Shown here in pieces: positions 23,977-35,880 of a stretch of 64,000 nucleotides of DNA (position 1 is the stretch's first letter; every line of letters begins with the position of its first letter). A model generated the notes under the pieces. The model had not been told where the DNA came from. It saw only the letters and a program-made list of their open reading frames with translations, and searched no databases. The stretch comes from Epiperipatus broadwayi (Eukaryota > Onychophora > Udeonychophora > Euonychophora > Peripatidae), in assembly GCA_028023455.1 (NCBI GenBank), contig JAQFVV010012396.1:24385330-24449329 (forward strand), read 5' to 3'. The position numbers and the translations under genes were made by a program.

Positions 23977-24213
23977 ATGACCCAAAGATGTAATCATTGT
24001 GTTGCAATGGATGCAGACATATTTCCTACAACATTGACCCCTTCTACATCTATGGATAGGGACTATAAGTTAGCAAAGAGACTGCTGTCCTCCATACATA
24101 GTATTTATCTTAAATATTATATACATGACTCCCTCACCAGACAGATGCACATTCCTGTATTGGATGAGGATCATGTCCTTCAAATAATATCATGCTGCAG
24201 ACACACATCCTGA
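23977..24213 (+). other. Unidentified 78-codon open frame
   Basis: An ATG-initiated frame in a patch of more balanced composition, containing MDRDYKLAKRLLSSIHSIYL and ending SCCRHTS. Composition is not simple-repeat, unlike most open frames here, but I recognise no domain, splice sites or poly(A) context. It could be a fragment of a decayed transposon protein. Weak support. Confidence 0.15.
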
Positions 24214-24659
24214 CAGCATGGTTGTCTGTTAGCATTTTCATATTGCATTGGTTGCATCTGTATATCTGGAAGCAGGCATTGGGTTGGTTATGAACTTTTA
24301 GTCTGAGTTGAATGATTGTTTTTGAAAAGTTTTTAACTGAGTACTCTATGTAGCCTATCTATACTCAACATTATAAAACAAACTTCTATAAACTGTTCAT
24401 CTGTGTGGACTTACTAAAATAATTTAAATTAAAAGTTAATATTAAAATCTAAACAAGTTAAATTTATTCCTCAATTTTAAATTTATATATGTGCGTCAAT
24501 AAATGTTTTTTTGGGTGTGTGCATTATTACTGGCAGTAGCTTATTTATTTTTTATTTTAAATCCTTCTTTATTGAAATGTTATAAGTAAGAATTTTATAT
24601 ATTAAATCTCTGTGTCTCCTTGAACTAATGGCATGGGCTAACAATCAATATAAAATAAA
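24214..24659. other. AT-rich stretch, no feature seen
   Basis: No coding or repeat signal recognised. Confidence 0.5.
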
Positions 24660-24742
24660 ATTGGATCTTAACAGCAAGTATCTGCCTACTATACAAATTT
24701 TCCAGGTTCAAATGGCCTGGTGGTGCCCTGTATGGCAGATAC
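24660..24742 (+). repeat. tRNA-like fragment with flanking 9-bp inverted repeat
   Basis: CCAGGTTCAAATGGCCTGG resembles a T arm and box B (GGTTCAAATCC). Upstream GTATCTGCCTACTATAC matches the anticodon-arm region of the tRNA-like fragment at 32.07 kb (ATCTGCCTACCATG). GTATCTGCC (24678-24686) is repeated inverted as GGCAGATAC (24734-24742). It is a decayed tRNA-derived retroposon piece. Confidence 0.4.
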
Positions 24743-25309
24743 GGTGAGATCAAATTACTCCCCAACTTTTATAATATATATATTGATTAATTTATCACTT
24801 ACTCCTCTATCTTAAATGTTCATGATAGGTTTGTAATAAGAGGCAGCCATTTTTTATCTTACTCTGTAAATTGTTTAACGCTATAGCTAGACAGCATATC
24901 AATTAATTATATAAGCAGTTTGTTTAAGAGTGTAATCTTGAACTTTAATATATCATAACTACATATTTCATATGCATATTGTCTTGTGTAGCTTATTGCC
25001 ATGGAATTGTGATGGACCTTGAAAGAAAAAATATTTCTTGATTGTATCTGAATGTCATTTTTGATTATCAAATATCATACAGCCTCCTAAGCAAGTAATC
25101 ATTATATTATTTTTATAAGCATAGTTACAAATATATATGTAAAATATTTTTATAACCATGAAGATCATTAATTTGGACATATATAGATTAATAATTTTCA
25201 AAATTTGTATCTCAGTAAAATCTAGTCAGATGTCAATAATTTGAAGTTAGAAAATAATTGCAATTTATTTTAAAATACTCCAAGATTTTCAGCTTAATAA
25301 GTCATCATG
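24743..25309. other. AT-rich stretch, no feature seen
   Basis: Includes a short (TA)n near 24775. No gene-like signal. Confidence 0.5.
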
Positions 25310-25386
25310 TAATCTCTTGAATTATCATTTCAATGATAATTGTATATATATATATATAGTTTTACTAAATTTACATAAATTATATC

Positions 25387-25420
<34 letters not shown>

Positions 25421-26299
25421 GCCCTTTTATATGGGTCACCATTTAAGTTTTGTGCTAATCTAGTAGAAAATTTTAAATTTAAGAAGTATTTTAAAAGTGT
25501 GATGTTGACTTTGCTTGTGGTAATGTTACCATAAGTTTAATTAAAGCAATCTATGAGTATTTGATATGTGAATTGTGTTGGTATTGAGAAAATATTTAAA
25601 ATGATGATGATTATGATGTAATACTGCATTAATAAATTTAATAGCAAATGTTTAAAGCTAAAGTATTTAAAAGATAAGTTTAAAATAGACAAAGATATTT
25701 ATTAAATTCAAAATATATGTTAAAAGTGAATAAAAATATTTTAAATTATAAGTACTTAAATTGAGATTAATATTTGATTTTAATCATATCAGATAATTAT
25801 TTTAAAATCTGATATAATATCTTATTTATTTTTTAAAAATAAATATTTATTTTAAAAAATCAATTGTTAAGTTTATTTTTAGCAAGCGTTCTTGTGTTAT
25901 AAAGAACAGATGTTATACACACGCGTGGAAGTTGTCTAATAAAGTTGCAATTATTATTTTACAAAATCATGTTGTAAAATTTATAAATAATACGTGAGTT
26001 ATCACGAGATAAAAATAAAGATATTAATGTAAAATATTAAATTTGATTTTAAAAATATTGTCTTAAAAATATAACGTATTTAAAAAGATTTAGTTTATTT
26101 TAAATGATCTTATAAAAGTTAAGATTTAAATCAAGTGAGAAATAATATTTCAAAAGAATGTTTAATAGATTTAAATAAACGATAAATATTGTTTTAAAAG
26201 AATTTGATAAAATATTAAATATTAAATAAGTCATTATTATTTATTTTTAATATTGTGTTGGTAAATATGTAAATAAGAAATTTTGATTGTTTAAACCTA

Positions 26300-26356
26300 C
26301 CAATCAGATAAGGAGTTTCTGGCAGTATATAAGCTGGATTCAATTGTTGAGGGGGT
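26300..26356 (+). promoter_or_regulatory. CCAAT-TATA promoter of copy A
   Basis: CCAATCA (26300-26306) and TATATAA (26326-26332) are 26 bp apart. Downstream is TTCAATTGTTGAGGGGGTC, where a start about 25-30 bp after TATA would fall. Copy B has CCAATCA, TATAAAA and TTCAATTGTTCGGAGGGGAC in the same order and spacing (25 bp). Conservation of this block amid divergent surroundings supports a real pol II core promoter. Confidence 0.6.
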
Positions 26357-26561
26357 CTCTCTACAATAAAACTTCTAAGTCGTTTGTGCTATTAAAAAAA
26401 TAACCAAGTAAATTTATAAACGCTCTTAAAATCAGTTGTAAAATCATAAGAGTGTTATTGAATAATTTATTATATTTTTAAAGTAATGAATATGCAGTAG
26501 AAACTTAATAATTCCCTATTATCTTCTCAATATCGAAGCTCAATTTACGTACAAATAATCA

Positions 26562-26774
26562 ATGGAAACATCACGTATCGGAGAAATATATCAGAAACTT
26601 TATGCTATAGAAGTAACAGACGCTGGATTAGTACATAAAACTACAAGATGGAGAAAAGTAGTATTTTGGACTAAAAATAGTTTTCAAAAGTTAAATTACT
26701 ATTGTCTATTACTAATAGATATTTTACAGAAATATAAATATTTCTGTAAAAGAAAGTATTTTGACAAATTATAG
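26562..26774 (+). other. Small open frame after the copy A promoter
   Basis: A 70-codon frame starting METSRIGEIYQKLYAIEV, about 200 bp downstream of the inferred start site. Copy B has an ATG frame at the matching place (50043 down to 49912, 43 codons). They share M.TS....IY..LY....T.AGL and a later WT...F, 16 of 43 aligned residues. The DNA across the same codons is about 60% identical by my count, so protein similarity is no better than neutral drift of related DNA would give. I do not claim it is coding. Confidence 0.2.
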
Positions 26775-28764
26775 AAGTAAAATATGTATCTTAAAGAAAG
26801 ATATAAGATGCAGTAGTAATTTTAAATAAATACTTGCCTTGTTAAGTCTTTATGCTTAAAAGACTAGAGATTGATAATTTGAAAAGGCAAATATATTATA
26901 AGTATAAGTATTTTTAAAAATCGTAATATAATAAAATTATTTTATTAAAGTTATCTAAACGCTGGACGTTATAGATGGAAAAATTAATTCTTACCGGAAT
27001 ATGGTATTTACAAATGCGCAAGTAATACATGGATATCCAAGTCAAGTTAAACTAAGCCAAGCCAAACTAAGTTAATGTAAAATAATTGAAGGATAATTTT
27101 ATAAATTATAACTTAGTTTTGAAATAATAACTTTTGAATAATATTCTATGAAGAACTGGATCCAGAGAATTTATAAACTATTTTTTTAATTTTATTTGTT
27201 TTCTTGGGGAACTTATTTTATTTTTTAAAAAAAGAACGTTATCATTTTTTTTTTATTATAAACTTTCAAGAAACACGTGATTCAACGGAACAGGAAATAG
27301 TGTTCTATTGACTTTATACGGAGGATATTTGTTAGAACTTTTATGGTAGAACAAAAATCGACGCTGGACTATGTAATATGACTTTTATTTTATTTATTTA
27401 ACATAAAATTTAAATATTATTAAACTCTTAAAAAGTAGGTTAGGTACATTTATTAAATAGTAACTTAAAAATAATATAATAATTAATTACATAAACTTAT
27501 TTTTTATAATTAATATAACACGGAATATTCTAATGAATGTTATGAGTGAAAATGTGAATGATTTTATTTTATGAAGCTGCAAATTCCGAAGAATACTGGG
27601 TAGCAGAATGGACAATATTATTATTATGGTAAAAAAGATTGTATAATGATTTTTAATGAATTTAATATGTTTTTTTCTTTAGATCAACTGAATATTATGT
27701 TGTTGTAGAATGAATGGATAGATATTTTATGAAAACACATACATTATATTGGCAACGAACTTTATTAAAATATGCATAAGTTTTAAATTTATAATGTAAA
27801 CATGATACAACATTACGTAAAAGCTTAGGAATAATTATATGATTCTTTCGTAAATAATTTTGATATTTTTATTTATGCTTAGTATTAAAATGATGTTTAT
27901 TATTTATCTTAATGATTATTTTATTTTTGCAAGTCAGAAAAGGATTTTAAAAGTCTATATTTTTGTGTATTTTGTTTATTGAATAAGTTAAGTTACGTTA
28001 TGAGTAGGAGCTTATATTTAGATTGAAAAGTTTACTAAGTATAGACAAGATAATATGAGTAATTTGGATAATGAATATTTTATTTGAAGTTGATATTTGT
28101 TTTTCCGGAAAATGTTTTTTAAATAAGTTTTAGAATATGTTTTATAGATAGAAATTTATTAGAAAAGTTAGTAAAGCACATAGGGTAAAATAATGATTTT
28201 ACACAGAAAGGAATCATAGAATTTATTTAATGTAATGTTTTATGAATTTAAAATTGATAAATGATTTAAATATTCATGTTTGAATAATACAAATATAGAA
28301 TGCATATTTTATAAAATGTATAACAGGAATTACATTAAGTAAAGTATAAGTACAGTCAATTATTTGTTTACATTACAAAGACATATTAATTTTATATAAA
28401 GTTATTAGGCAATGCTAATAACAAAGTGAATACATGATAATACATTATAAATGATATTTAATTAATGTAGTTATTTAATAGGTAGAGTTACATTATGTAC
28501 ACATACTACATAGATAATCTTGACATGTATTATTATTTGTAATAATTAAAGATTACTACTATTTATTTAAAAATCTAAGTTTAAGAAAAACACACTATAA
28601 TCATATTAATATAGCATTTGAAGGAATGTGTAATTCCTTATTAAGTACATGAGTTAATAACAGTGTAAGCCTCTTATATTTGTATTTTCTTATTTTTATT
28701 TTATTTGTTGTCATAAATTTTAAACTGTAAATAGTGTAAATAAATTTTATTTGAAGTTATTGTA

Positions 28765-28846
28765 AATAAATTTGTTAATTTGTTTTAAAAGTGTGTCGAG
28801 TTTCATTATTTTTCACCTCAGCATTTTGACATCAGATGATTTGAAA
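28765..28846 (+). terminator. Poly(A) signal of copy A, with downstream conserved block
   Basis: AATAAA (28765-28770) is followed 20 bp later by GTGTGTCGAG, a GT-rich element. The next 40 bp (TTCATTATT.TTCACCTCAGC and TTTGACATCAGATGATTTGAA) are among the best-conserved between the copies. Copy B has AATAAA, GATGTGTTGAATTC and TTTGACAACAGATAATTTGAA. Together with the promoter this defines a transcript of about 2.4 kb that is non-coding by eye. Confidence 0.5.
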
Positions 28847-29346
28847 TAAACATAATATTTGCACAAAATTGAATTTATTATTATTACCTAGAATTGAATA
28901 CCATATTTGCTTAACATTATTTTATAAGAATTGATTGACATGAACATAAATATTACAATGGTCATAAGATGATTATAATGCACATTATAAGAATACAATA
29001 TTGTTTATTGCCACAGATTATTAAGTCTAAGATTTTGATCTATTTTAAAATGAAGATACCATATGAAGTAAAAGATCTACATATAATTATTTATTTATTT
29101 AGTGATTAATTATATCATAGAAATAGATGAGATTAAATTACACTTTAAGATTATTATTTATTATTATTATTAAAATAGGTTAGGTGTATTTAAGTTTGAT
29201 ATAAAATCCCACATCATACTTATTTACATGAGTTATTATTATTTTAAAACAGCTTAGAAGAACCTGAGATTATTTAATTATATTTTAAGTTAAAAGTTAG
29301 GAATTATTTTAGTATTATTAAAGATAATTTTATTTCATTTAAAAGC

Positions 29347-29440
29347 CATAAGAATGCTATAGATGTAGTGGTAAAGTGATAGGGTAGTGATAGTATTCTT
29401 ATGCCATTGAGACAGTATCTTGGGAGATATTGACTCAGTG
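29347..29440 (+). ncRNA. Two adjacent conserved hairpins near the 3' end of copy A
   Basis: Hairpin 1 is CATAAGAATGCT (29347-29358) paired with AGTATTCTTATG (29392-29403). Hairpin 2 is CATTGAG then CAGTATCT (29405-29420), paired with AGATATTG then CTCAGTG (29425-29440). Copy B (47148-47241, minus) forms both. In hairpin 2 one pair is A-T in copy A and G-C in copy B (a compensatory double change), and two other differences keep pairing through G-T wobbles. This supports a constrained DNA or RNA structure. The role is unknown; recognition by an integration or packaging factor would be plausible. Confidence 0.55.
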
Positions 29441-29672
29441 TAAATCTGCTTATTACTTTGTAACTTTACTTCGCAGTCTCATAATTTTATAAATACTTAT
29501 TTAATTAGTATAATCTAGAACTATATTGATTTTGATGATTGATAATAAATTTAATTAAGATATGATAATATAAAAGTATATTAAAGATAGATATGCAAAT
29601 TTTAATTAAGCATAATAATGTAACTGAGCTAGTTGTATTTTTAAACTATTTTATATATCAAGAAGTAAGGGT

Positions 29673-29703
<31 letters not shown>

Positions 29704-29788
29704 TCTCTTGAATTATCATTTCAATGATAATTGTATATATATATATATAGTTTTACTAAATTTACATAAATTAGTATCCAAATATATA

Positions 29789-32064
29789 GATTGTGATTTA
29801 ACTTGAGTTATCATTTCAGTGATAATATCATATTTTTTTGCTAAATTTACATAAATTATTATTAAAGTAAACAGATTATGATTTATGATGTTTTGTAGAA
29901 AATGATGATATATAAAAAGTATATTATAGAGCAATACATTATTTATTAGACTTACACATTTATAAAGATAAATATAAGCTCAACATTGAAAAAAATTCTT
30001 CTGTCATTAATATTGGATGCTGGATTATATTACAATTCTGTATTTTTGTATCATTCAGTATATTTGGATTCATCTGCCAAATCCAGATTAACTTAGAACT
30101 TTATCATCTTACTAGGAATAACAAAAGAGTCAATTATTAATTATTACTAAATGAAGAGATCGGCTACCTCTGGATAATCTATCTTAAACCCACCATCTTG
30201 ATCTTGTTTAAAATCTAAAAAAAAAATTCAAATATACTTGATCTAGATTCAAAATCTAGATCATGCATTTGGTAGGCAATTTTGCTAATCATAACATGGC
30301 AGATAGCATATTTTCTCTAGTTTGCTAAATAACAATAAGATAAAGATGTTCATTTATTGCATTCCCTCAGTTAGCAATTAGATTTAACAAGTATGCCCAT
30401 TCTAACTCCAGAAAAAAGTTAGGAAATGAAAAATAAAGAATTAAATAATAATTATAACTAAGTTTTGTTTATATAAGCCAATCTTGGAAAACTCACAAAC
30501 AATCCTGGTTTTAGTTTGTTATCGCCTCCCCCCCCCCCCCAAGACCTCAACTCTTTGTTTAATTGTAGTTTTCTTCTGTATTCTACAATCAGTCATATTC
30601 TTCCAATGAAAGAAGTCAATATTTTATCACATTAGAGTGTTAAGATAAACATTATAACACAAAAATATATACCCCCCCCCTTATCAAGTTATATCAAGAT
30701 TACTATAAAGAATTATTTTACTAAGTCAATCACAATTACTTTATATATAGCAGCGAGAAGAAATAGTTGACTGATTAAGGATGATGTAAAAATAATTAAG
30801 CTATATCAGTGATTTTAAATTTACTTGCTCATGTTTTAACACTTCACTCTTTCTTTCTTTCCTTTCTTCATTTAGAAAATTTTAATTAAGTGAATAAAGA
30901 CCTTTACGCATAAAATACTTTAGTTCATTTAAGTTACTTTCAAAATTTACTACTGACTCATTAAAATGGAAAACTACTTTTCAGTAATTCACTTCTGTGT
31001 CAAAGGACACATTATTAAATAAAAATAATAAAAGAATTGTCAGAGGATATCACAGCGGGATATTTCCCACATTTTTTCCTCCTGGCACGCGCTAACATTA
31101 TTATACAGTCCCTAAATCATGACATTAATTTCTAAATGTTTCAGTATTTACCTGTGATTGGCATAGAATGTTTTAATGAGGTTAGTATGTGAAAGCATTG
31201 CTTCATTTATGTTTCTAAATTCATGTTATCTCATAGTGAGAAAGCTTGAGCCTTATTAAAAGTTGTCACAAGAGATAACCAATAAATTGCAAATTAAAAA
31301 TTTGAAAATATTGATTTTGTAAAACTGATGCAATGGAATTAATTTAGAGAAAGTCAACTAATTCAATTTTCTTGTTTTTTTTTAACACACATACAAATGT
31401 GCAAAAGAAAAAAAAAGAAAATGAAAATTAAAAAAATAATCAAATTATAATGTGAAATAACAATTTAAATGAAGAATGAAATTCATGCATCAGGAGTTAA
31501 AATAACATGAGGTAAAAAAAAAAAAATAGTGATAATAGAATAAAAAGATGTTTGATATTTAAAAAGTTTTAATTTTAGATAAAGAAATAAATTAAAAATA
31601 ATTCAAATTCTGTTTTTTTTTTTTTTTATAGTTTAACAATATTGCTATAATAATTAGAGCAATGTTATTACTCACTTTGTGTTTGCATACATTATGTAAT
31701 AAATATATATAAAAAAAAAAACAAGAACAAATTATCTCTAATTCTCATTATTCTGTAGTTCTAAGTTATTTTAACAATGGTTGATAGGTGTCGCTAGTGT
31801 CGTACTATTTTATTTTATTCTATTAAATTTTCACCATAAGTTTCTAATCATTGAAAAGAAAGGATACGAAATTATAATTTAATAATATCGGTTTTAGCAA
31901 ACCAATTGTTTTCTATTTTGTAAGATTAATTTGGATTATGTGATAAAGACTAATTTGGACTAAAACTTAAATTGTACTTCAAATTAAAAGTTTTTTTTCC
32001 AGTGGTGTGATGATCATTTATTCCTGTGGCGAATCTCAATAATATACCTTTTATAATTATATAA
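29789..32064. other. AT-rich stretch; one diverged repeat of the copy A flank, otherwise nothing
   Basis: 29800-29890 (TTGAGTTATCATTTCAGTGA, then GCTAAATTTACATAAATTA) is a diverged second unit of the copy A flanking sequence. The target may therefore have been a two-unit tandem repeat before insertion. C-runs occur at 30528-30540 and 30672-30680. No gene seen. Confidence 0.5.
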
Positions 32065-32132
32065 AAGAATTTCGTAGTGGAGAGATAACATATCTGCCTA
32101 CCATGACTCTGACTTAGGATTTAAACTCATGT
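32065..32132 (+). repeat. tRNA-derived SINE head, degraded
   Basis: CGTAGTGGAGAGATAAC (32073-32089) is box A-like. ATCTGCCTACCATG is an anticodon-arm remnant; the loop would read CTACCAT, giving a Gly-like ACC. AGGATTTAAACTC (32117-32129) is box B-like. No tail or TSD identified. Confidence 0.45.
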
Positions 32133-32555
32133 AGAATTAAATTACTTTCAAAATGATTAAAATTGTCTTTCAAATTGTTAGTTCATAGTATATTTAAACT
32201 AAACATTTAACACTGGTTAGTAAATCAATATCTAGCTATTCTTAGGTAAAGAATAAAACAAGAACGGACAACGGTTCAAACTCTTTCCTGGAAATTTAAA
32301 TTTCTGATGATTATCCCCCCCTTCACTGTTCCTTCTTAAAGGCTACCGATTGATCATTATCAAATAAAACATTTATTCTTTTATAAAATACCCTGTATAA
32401 CAAGCAATAGAAAAAAAAAAAAAAAACATACGCAATAATATATAAAAGAGTCAGTTTAAAACGCGTACACATATAAAACTAAAAAAAATGCATAAAAAAA
32501 TGAACCAGAATATATTAAAATATAATTAATCAATTAACAGAATTTTTAAAAAAGT
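32133..32555. other. AT-rich stretch, no feature seen
   Basis: A-run near 32410. Nothing else. Confidence 0.5.
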
Positions 32556-32559
32556 CATC

Positions 32560-33010
32560 ATCATTTCAAGCTATCATTGATCAACTGGAGTATGAATGTC
32601 TCTTCAAATTCAGTGTAACTACTCAGATCTCTAGCTCATTTTCTCCACATTATCCAAACTCACTTCCTTATTTCATCTATTCATCTTACACATGGTCTCT
32701 TTCTAGGTTATTTTTTTTTGCAATCTTTTGGAATCCAGTTCAATATTTCAATTGCCCATCTATTATCATCTCTCCTAGCAGTATGTCCAGTCAACTTTAC
32801 TTCAGTCTCTTAATTCTTTCAAGGATGTCAATAAAACCTCTTTGCTTTCTTGCCCACATATTTGATTTTCAATATATTATTGTTACTCCTAATATGCATC
32901 TTTCCATACTTTGAACTTTAGTTATAACAAATAGTTTGATAGTTTTTCTTATAATTTCTTATTTTCGATACAGTCTTTTTTCCTGGAAAAATTACTGCTG
33001 GATCACTTAA
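32560..33010 (-). pseudogene. RTE-like LINE, decayed 3' end, minus strand
   Basis: On minus the sequence reads KLTGHTARRDDNRWA at about 32806-32754, a degraded (A)GHIAR..DNRW motif. It continues into a WIPK..C and RDHVQDE-like tail (the W.D.(V/I)RK region). Upstream residues are lost. It is the same LINE tail as at 6.1, 35.6 and 61.5 kb, 5'-truncated and full of stops. Confidence 0.65.
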
Positions 33011-33189
33011 ATGATTTTAGGACATTGTTGTCTAAAAATTTTTTTTTTTAATTTTTCACTTAAAAAAAGCTTCTTTGGCTATTGTTATGTTTACAGGAAA
33101 TGTTATTGGAATTTTTTTGGACACCACAAAAATTTTCAGTTGAAATTACATTAGCTAAAGAAAAGAAGTAACATGGAACATTCAAAATG

Positions 33190-34228
33190 ATAGCAATTTT
33201 CAATACAATAGTACCATCCAGTGCAAGCAATAATAATCAATTGATGCTAGAATGTCTGAGCATCAAAATCCCTATCCAATGTCTTTTCATTCAATATCTT
33301 CAATAAGTTTTTAGATTATGCTTTTATCACTGAGAAGCCTTAAATCTGAGAGCAATGCACCTAGAAGTTTGGATCCAATGCAAGCCCTCAGCAATTTTTA
33401 GTTATCTATAAAGTTATGAGTCTAAATTGAAAACACACTAATCTTTTCAATCCATATTAATTCAATTGCATAATCATGCAGATCTGAACTCAGTTCAGCA
33501 TCTATACATTTTCCTTGTCTTTGTTTTTTTTTTGTTTTTTAATAATCATAATCATCAATATTCTTTGGGCAAGACTGACATTAAACCACTAAAAACATAT
33601 GACCACTATTTTGTGTGCACATGCAATATTTTAAAACAGTAGTGACTCAAAAAAGAATGATGCCACCTTGTGCAAATTATTGTAATTAATAGATGTTAAA
33701 ATGTTAGCACGTCAAAATCCCTGTATAATACATACTCATCCAATATTCTCCAGACTAATTTCTAGCTTATAGCTTTCACTAGTGAGAAACATTGTAGCTG
33801 AGAGTACTGTACTTAAAATTTTTAAATCTAATGCAACTCTTTAGTAACCCCTCTTACCTTTTTATTTAACTATAAGGTTATAAGCACAAACTTAAAACAG
33901 AGTAATGTTTTCAATCCAAGTGAATTTTTTGTATAGTCATAATATCTGAACTCAGTACTGTATTTTTGGTGAATACTGGAAATTTACATCAAATCCAGAT
34001 ATCTTGATGCAGTGCTTTCAGATCCAAGGCTCCCCACTGAAGAAAGCTGTAAGCTAGAAATTATTTGGGGGATATTGGATGAGCAGACAACAAATAGAGA
34101 TTTTGATGCACAAACCTTTTAGCATTCATTAAAACTATAGCTTGCACTGGGTGGTACTATTGTATTTGAGTTGCTATTGTTTTAACGGATTGTGTAAACA
34201 TAAAAAATGATGGTATGTGATGTTTTAA
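33190..34228 (+). repeat. PAL1 complex copy: two forward arms and one inverted arm
   Basis: A first forward arm begins at about 33190 (CAATAGTACCATCCAGTGCAAG). A second begins at about 33635 (CAGTAGTGACTC, then CACCTTGTGCAA). An inverted arm occupies about 33990-34200, ending TTGCACTGGGTGGTACTATTG, followed by the tail GATGGTATGTGATG. Divergence from other copies is high and no TSD was recognised, so it is an old copy or several joined copies. Confidence 0.6.
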
Positions 34229-34249
34229 TCAGTTAATGACAATAAAAAT

Positions 34250-35880
34250 AAATAACTGAAAGTCTATAAGAATGATACTAATAAAAATAGGTAATAATGA
34301 TGAAAAAAGAACATATAACAATAAAAGAAAGTTGTTTCACCAAAACAAAAAAAATATGAAATTATTACTAAAAAAAAAAAGATGTAATAAATTATATAAA
34401 ATAAACATCATATATGAAATAATTGTACAAAAAATTATAAAGGAATAAATAACAAGATGATAAAATAACTTTTAAATTGTCAAATATTTTAAATGAAAAA
34501 TACAATTAAATCTATGAATAAGAGGCAAGAAGTAATGAAATTATGATTAAAAGCTTAAAAAATCAAATGAAAAAAATACACAAATTGTTTTCAGAATAAT
34601 ATACCAAATGACTGAGTAATATAATATGCCAGATCATCACAGAAGAATGCAATAGTTTTACTGTAGTTTAAGAAAGATGATAAAGAAGATATTAAAAAAT
34701 TCAGACCTGTCAGCATTTTATCATTTCTTTGCAATATCTTTATCAAGATAGCTATAAACTTATGAAATTCAAACTTTACACTTAAATCAACCAAAAAACA
34801 AAGATTTAAAACTTGTTTTGGCACAATGGATCATAAAGAAAATATTGGATGAAGTTATAAAAAAGTTTATTGTATATCACTTACAATTATATATGGATTT
34901 GTAGATTATGAAAAGGCATTTTAGTAATATTTAATGTTTTGGACTAATACACTTTACATCAAATATATTATCATATTCTACAAAAAATACTTATCTAAAT
35001 GCAATATCTGTGATTAAATTACATAGTGTTAATGGTGTTTGACATGATGATTCTATATCTTTAACATTTTTGCAGAAGTTTTATAAGAAGTATTTTGTAT
35101 TTTATGGAATAAAATTGAAAGATAAGGGAATAAAAATAAGTGAAGATTATTGATCTCATTTCGATTTGGCAAATGAAGTTGTTATTTTTGAAAATATTAC
35201 TTAAGAGTTTCAGAAAATATTGCAAGAATTAATGGATTAAGATAATCATGAAGAACTAAAAATAAATACTAAAAATATTACAGAAATGTTCCTTGACTTT
35301 CTTTAGAAAGCAAAAAAGTTTAACAGTCATGAATTACAAGAAATTAGCAATTAACTTTAACATATATTTAATACAAATAAAAATATAATTGAGAAATTAA
35401 TCATAAAATTAACCTTTGAGTCATATTTTTGGTAGAAATAACTTAATACTAAAAGAAAATATAATTATGTAATCAAAAACAAAGGGGTTTAATAGATGTG
35501 TTTTATTAGTTGGTATATAAGGTCTGAGATTTTTCTATTTAACAAAAAAACAATACAGATATTTCAGATGACAGAGTATGAGGAGATGTATGTTAGGAGT
35601 AACAAAACAGATTGAAAAAGAAGTATATGAATGAGAAAGAAAACAAATATCATTGACATCATCAAAAAAATTGTGACTAAAATGAAGCTGTTTGGATATA
35701 TTGCTAAAAGGATAATGGAATATGGATAATTTAAGTTATAAATTGGATCTCAAAAGTTTGCAAAAACTTAGAATGAGGTTGCATGTGAGATGGATAAATA
35801 AAATAAAGTTTTCTAGGGTGATATGAAGAAATGTGGGTTTGGATTAGAGAAATTGGGTTAAAGATGAATATATTTTCATC
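34250..35880 (+). pseudogene. RTE-like LINE, decayed reverse transcriptase to C-terminus
   Basis: Motif A reads YGFVDYEKAF at 34892-34921 (family form xGFIDYEKAFD). The catalytic box region reads SHFDLANEVVIFENIT at 35153-35200, where the family has SHLRFADDIVLF, so the key Asp pair has become Asn-Glu. Further on are CMLGVTK (about 35587) and KMKLFGYIAKR (about 35679-35711), matching the C-terminal (M)LGITRRD and WAGHIAR motifs. Numerous stops, frameshifts and deletions make it dead. It abuts the PAL1 copy at 33.19-34.23 kb. Confidence 0.8.

Larger units (their letters stand above)
25310..29788 (+). mobile_element. 4.3-kb TA-bounded element, copy A, with about 88-bp flanking duplication
   Basis: The body runs from TGTGCCC (about 25418) to GGGTACA (about 29675), starting TG and ending CA with short inverted termini (TGTGCCCTT / TGTACCCTT inverted). 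Both ends sit in (TA)n. The sequence from TAATCTCTTGAATTATCATT to CCAAATATATA occurs on both sides (25310-25396 and 29701-29788) with one single-base gap. The whole body aligns to the inverse complement of 46912-51248 (copy B). No frame longer than about 70 codons exists. Conserved parts are a CCAAT-TATA promoter, a poly(A) signal 2.4 kb later and two 3' hairpins. It could be a very long solo LTR (TG..CA plus promoter plus poly(A)), but the long flanking duplication does not fit. A non-coding transposon of unknown class is the alternative. Confidence 0.75.

Noticed and set aside
26562-26774. Conserved small protein of the 4.3-kb element
   Set aside because: Shared residues (16 of 43) match what about 60% DNA identity alone would give. 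No sign of codon-level selection by hand count.
25310-29788. Helitron-type element
   Set aside because: Helitrons insert between A and T without target duplication and lack terminal inverted repeats. Here there are inverted ends and long flanking duplications.
25310-29788. Pre-existing satellite explaining the copy A flanking repeat
   Set aside because: A diverged second unit does follow at 29800-29890, but the two flanks are far more alike than that unit is to either. Copy B, with no such array, shows the same behaviour. Kept as a caveat rather than the preferred view.
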